Source of the DNA: Trichomonas vaginalis G3
Taxonomy: Eukaryota > Parabasalia > Trichomonadida > Trichomonadidae
NCBI RefSeq assembly: GCF_026262505.1
Contig: NC_067204.1
Span: 1,240,001 to 1,304,000, forward strand
Direction of reading: 5' to 3'
DNA length: 64,000 nt
Shown here: in pieces, positions 63,268 through 64,000 of the stretch
How the letters are laid out: each line of letters starts with the position of its first letter
Numbering within the stretch: position 1 is the stretch's first letter
Translations under genes and position numbers: made by a program
The notes under the pieces: generated by a model
Told to the model about the DNA's origin: nothing
What the model saw: only the letters and a program-made list of their open reading frames with translations
Databases searched by the model: none

Positions 63268-63474
63268 ATGGAAGGATTCGAGTTCATGCCACTTGACAGC
63301 AAAGAAGGTGCAGAAGAGGTTGTTGTTGCTGCATTCTATGCGAGCTCACACGTTGACGCATTCCGAACTTACCAGGATGACCTCGAAAAAGAAGGTCGAA
63401 AGCTTGGAAAGATCCAAATGTTGCTTGAGTTCTTCCGTGGAAACCTTGCACAGAAGTATGAGAAGAAAGAATAA
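63268..63474 (+). CDS. 68-residue unknown protein
   Basis: I chose the ATG at 63268 (MEGFEFMPLDSKEGAEEVVV) because the initiator-like TCACTTTT and the T-run motif precede it; the frame upstream has no ATG. The protein is mostly helical and charged (AFRTYQDDLEKEGRKLGKIQ, LLEFFRGNLAQKYEKKE). The stop reads TAAAC. A different frame of 81 codons on the same strand overlaps it but lacks these signals. No family is recognised. Confidence 0.55.
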   Translation: MEGFEFMPLDSKEGAEEVVVAAFYASSHVDAFRTYQDDLEKEGRKLGKIQMLLEFFRGNLAQKYEKKE

Positions 63475-63531
63475 ACAACTAATTATTACTGAGCTTAGCT
63501 CATAAATGTAAGTTTTTACTCTGATCAGATC

Positions 63532-63990
63532 TTAGATCTCGTCGGGACAAGCGGAAAGGATAAAGTCCATGAGCTGGACTTTTGTCTTAGTGAGCGGTAC
63601 TGCGGTCATGAGTAGTTCGCGCTTGTTTGAGCCACTTGGAACGCGACCCTTCCAATTCCTCATAGATCTCAAGGCAGAGATCGTGAAGAACTCAAGGACA
63701 AAGAGTCTTTGAGACTTGGTAAGGAATCCCTCATCATCTCTTTCATCCTGGAGGGTCTTTGTGGATGCAGTGGACTTGATCTCGTCTTCCTCGATCGGAT
63801 CATTCTCATAATCTTCATCACCCTTCTTCCTAAACGTCATCTGCTCTCTCTTGTAGTCGTTCCTGAGAGCATTGAGTCCAGCTTCAAGATCTTGTGAGTT
63901 CTTTGCAGGTTTATTGAAAGTTTTCTTTTCCTGCATTTGCTGTATAAGCTGGGTTTGCTGTTGCATCATCTGCATCATCATTGCCATCAT
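63532..63990 (-). CDS. Met/Gln-rich N-terminus, charged protein of at least 152 residues (possibly partial)
   Basis: The frame ends at 63532 and is open to 63990 and beyond to the window edge, so the N-terminus may lie outside. The first visible residues are a Met/Gln run (MMAMMMQMMQQQTQLIQQMQ) of coiled-coil type, followed by a charged linker (KKGDEDYENDPIEEDE) and a more folded C-terminal half (FLTKSQRLFVLEFFTISALR, NKRELLMTAVPLTKTKVQLM). Its composition suits a scaffold or core protein, but I recognise no family. It is convergent with the 68-residue gene, with 57 bp between. Confidence 0.6.
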   Translation of the reverse strand: MMAMMMQMMQQQTQLIQQMQEKKTFNKPAKNSQDLEAGLNALRNDYKREQMTFRKKGDEDYENDPIEEDEIKSTASTKTLQDERDDEGFLTKSQRLFVLEFFTISALRSMRNWKGRVPSGSNKRELLMTAVPLTKTKVQLMDFILSACPDEI

Positions 63991-64000
63991 ATCTAGTGTT

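Larger units (their letters stand above)
52435..64000. mobile_element. Polinton/Maverick element, left part, continues past the window
   Basis: Diagnostic parts present are a protein-primed family B DNA polymerase, a major capsid protein and a probable minor capsid protein, with several small genes packed on both strands and intergenic gaps mostly under 70 bp. A gene with a phage tail-collar module is also present. The left limit is uncertain and lies somewhere in 51,301-52,567; the right end, with integrase, packaging ATPase and maturation protease if it has them, is outside. Most genes read open from end to end, so the insertion looks young; the visible part appears to have about one break. 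It has landed close to the edge of a large satellite array. Confidence 0.9.

Noticed and set aside
63260-63505. 81-codon + frame overlapping the 68-residue gene
   Set aside because: It shares the region with a frame that has an initiator-like site, the T-run motif and a TAAA stop; only one is likely real, and this one reads as a shifted shadow.

Overview
The window looks like genomic DNA of a parabasalid protist, most probably Trichomonas vaginalis or a close relative. Four things point that way. The right side carries a Polinton/Maverick with a protein-primed family B DNA polymerase and capsid genes, an element class that is very abundant in that genome. Genes are intronless and tightly packed. 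Most stop codons in the element are followed by A, giving TAAA, which is known as the trichomonad polyadenylation signal. TCAYT-like initiator motifs sit a few dozen bases or less upstream of several start codons. The species call is an inference.

Positions 1 to about 51,300 are one satellite array. Its monomer is 24 bp and is arranged in nested higher-order repeats: blocks of about 370 bp, and tandem duplications of about 2.7, 3.4 and 3.6 kb. It runs off the left edge of the window. Because 24 is a multiple of 3, the array produces many short ORFs with an 8-residue period on both strands; I read these as by-products, not genes. The last 300 bp (50,999-51,300) are diverged edge monomers. Several patches are rich in single-base indels and may reflect consensus quality.

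Inside the array, at 12,349-13,806, sits a transposon-like insertion of about 1.46 kb. It has imperfect 16-bp terminal inverted repeats, subterminal inverted repeats, and a core of almost five tandem 250-bp units. Each unit is filled almost completely by four separate long inverted repeats. This is the most unusual DNA structure in the window, and I do not recognise it.

Positions 51,301-52,567 are AT-rich and carry no gene. They hold a 47-bp direct repeat and, close to the Maverick genes, a GC-rich stem-loop.

Positions 52,568-64,000 are the left part of a Polinton/Maverick that continues beyond the window. In order it holds: major capsid protein (-), a proline-rich basic-tailed protein (-), a small basic protein (+), protein-primed DNA polymerase B (-), probable minor capsid protein (-), a fibre-like ORF and an ORF with a phage tail-collar domain (+), then five small unknown genes on alternating strands. 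Polymerase and capsid frames are open, so the insertion looks young; the visible part appears to have about one break. Integrase, packaging ATPase and maturation protease are not in this window. Nearly all its genes share a short upstream motif (T-run, then AT or AC, then an A-rich stretch just before ATG), which suggests a common, element-specific mode of transcription.
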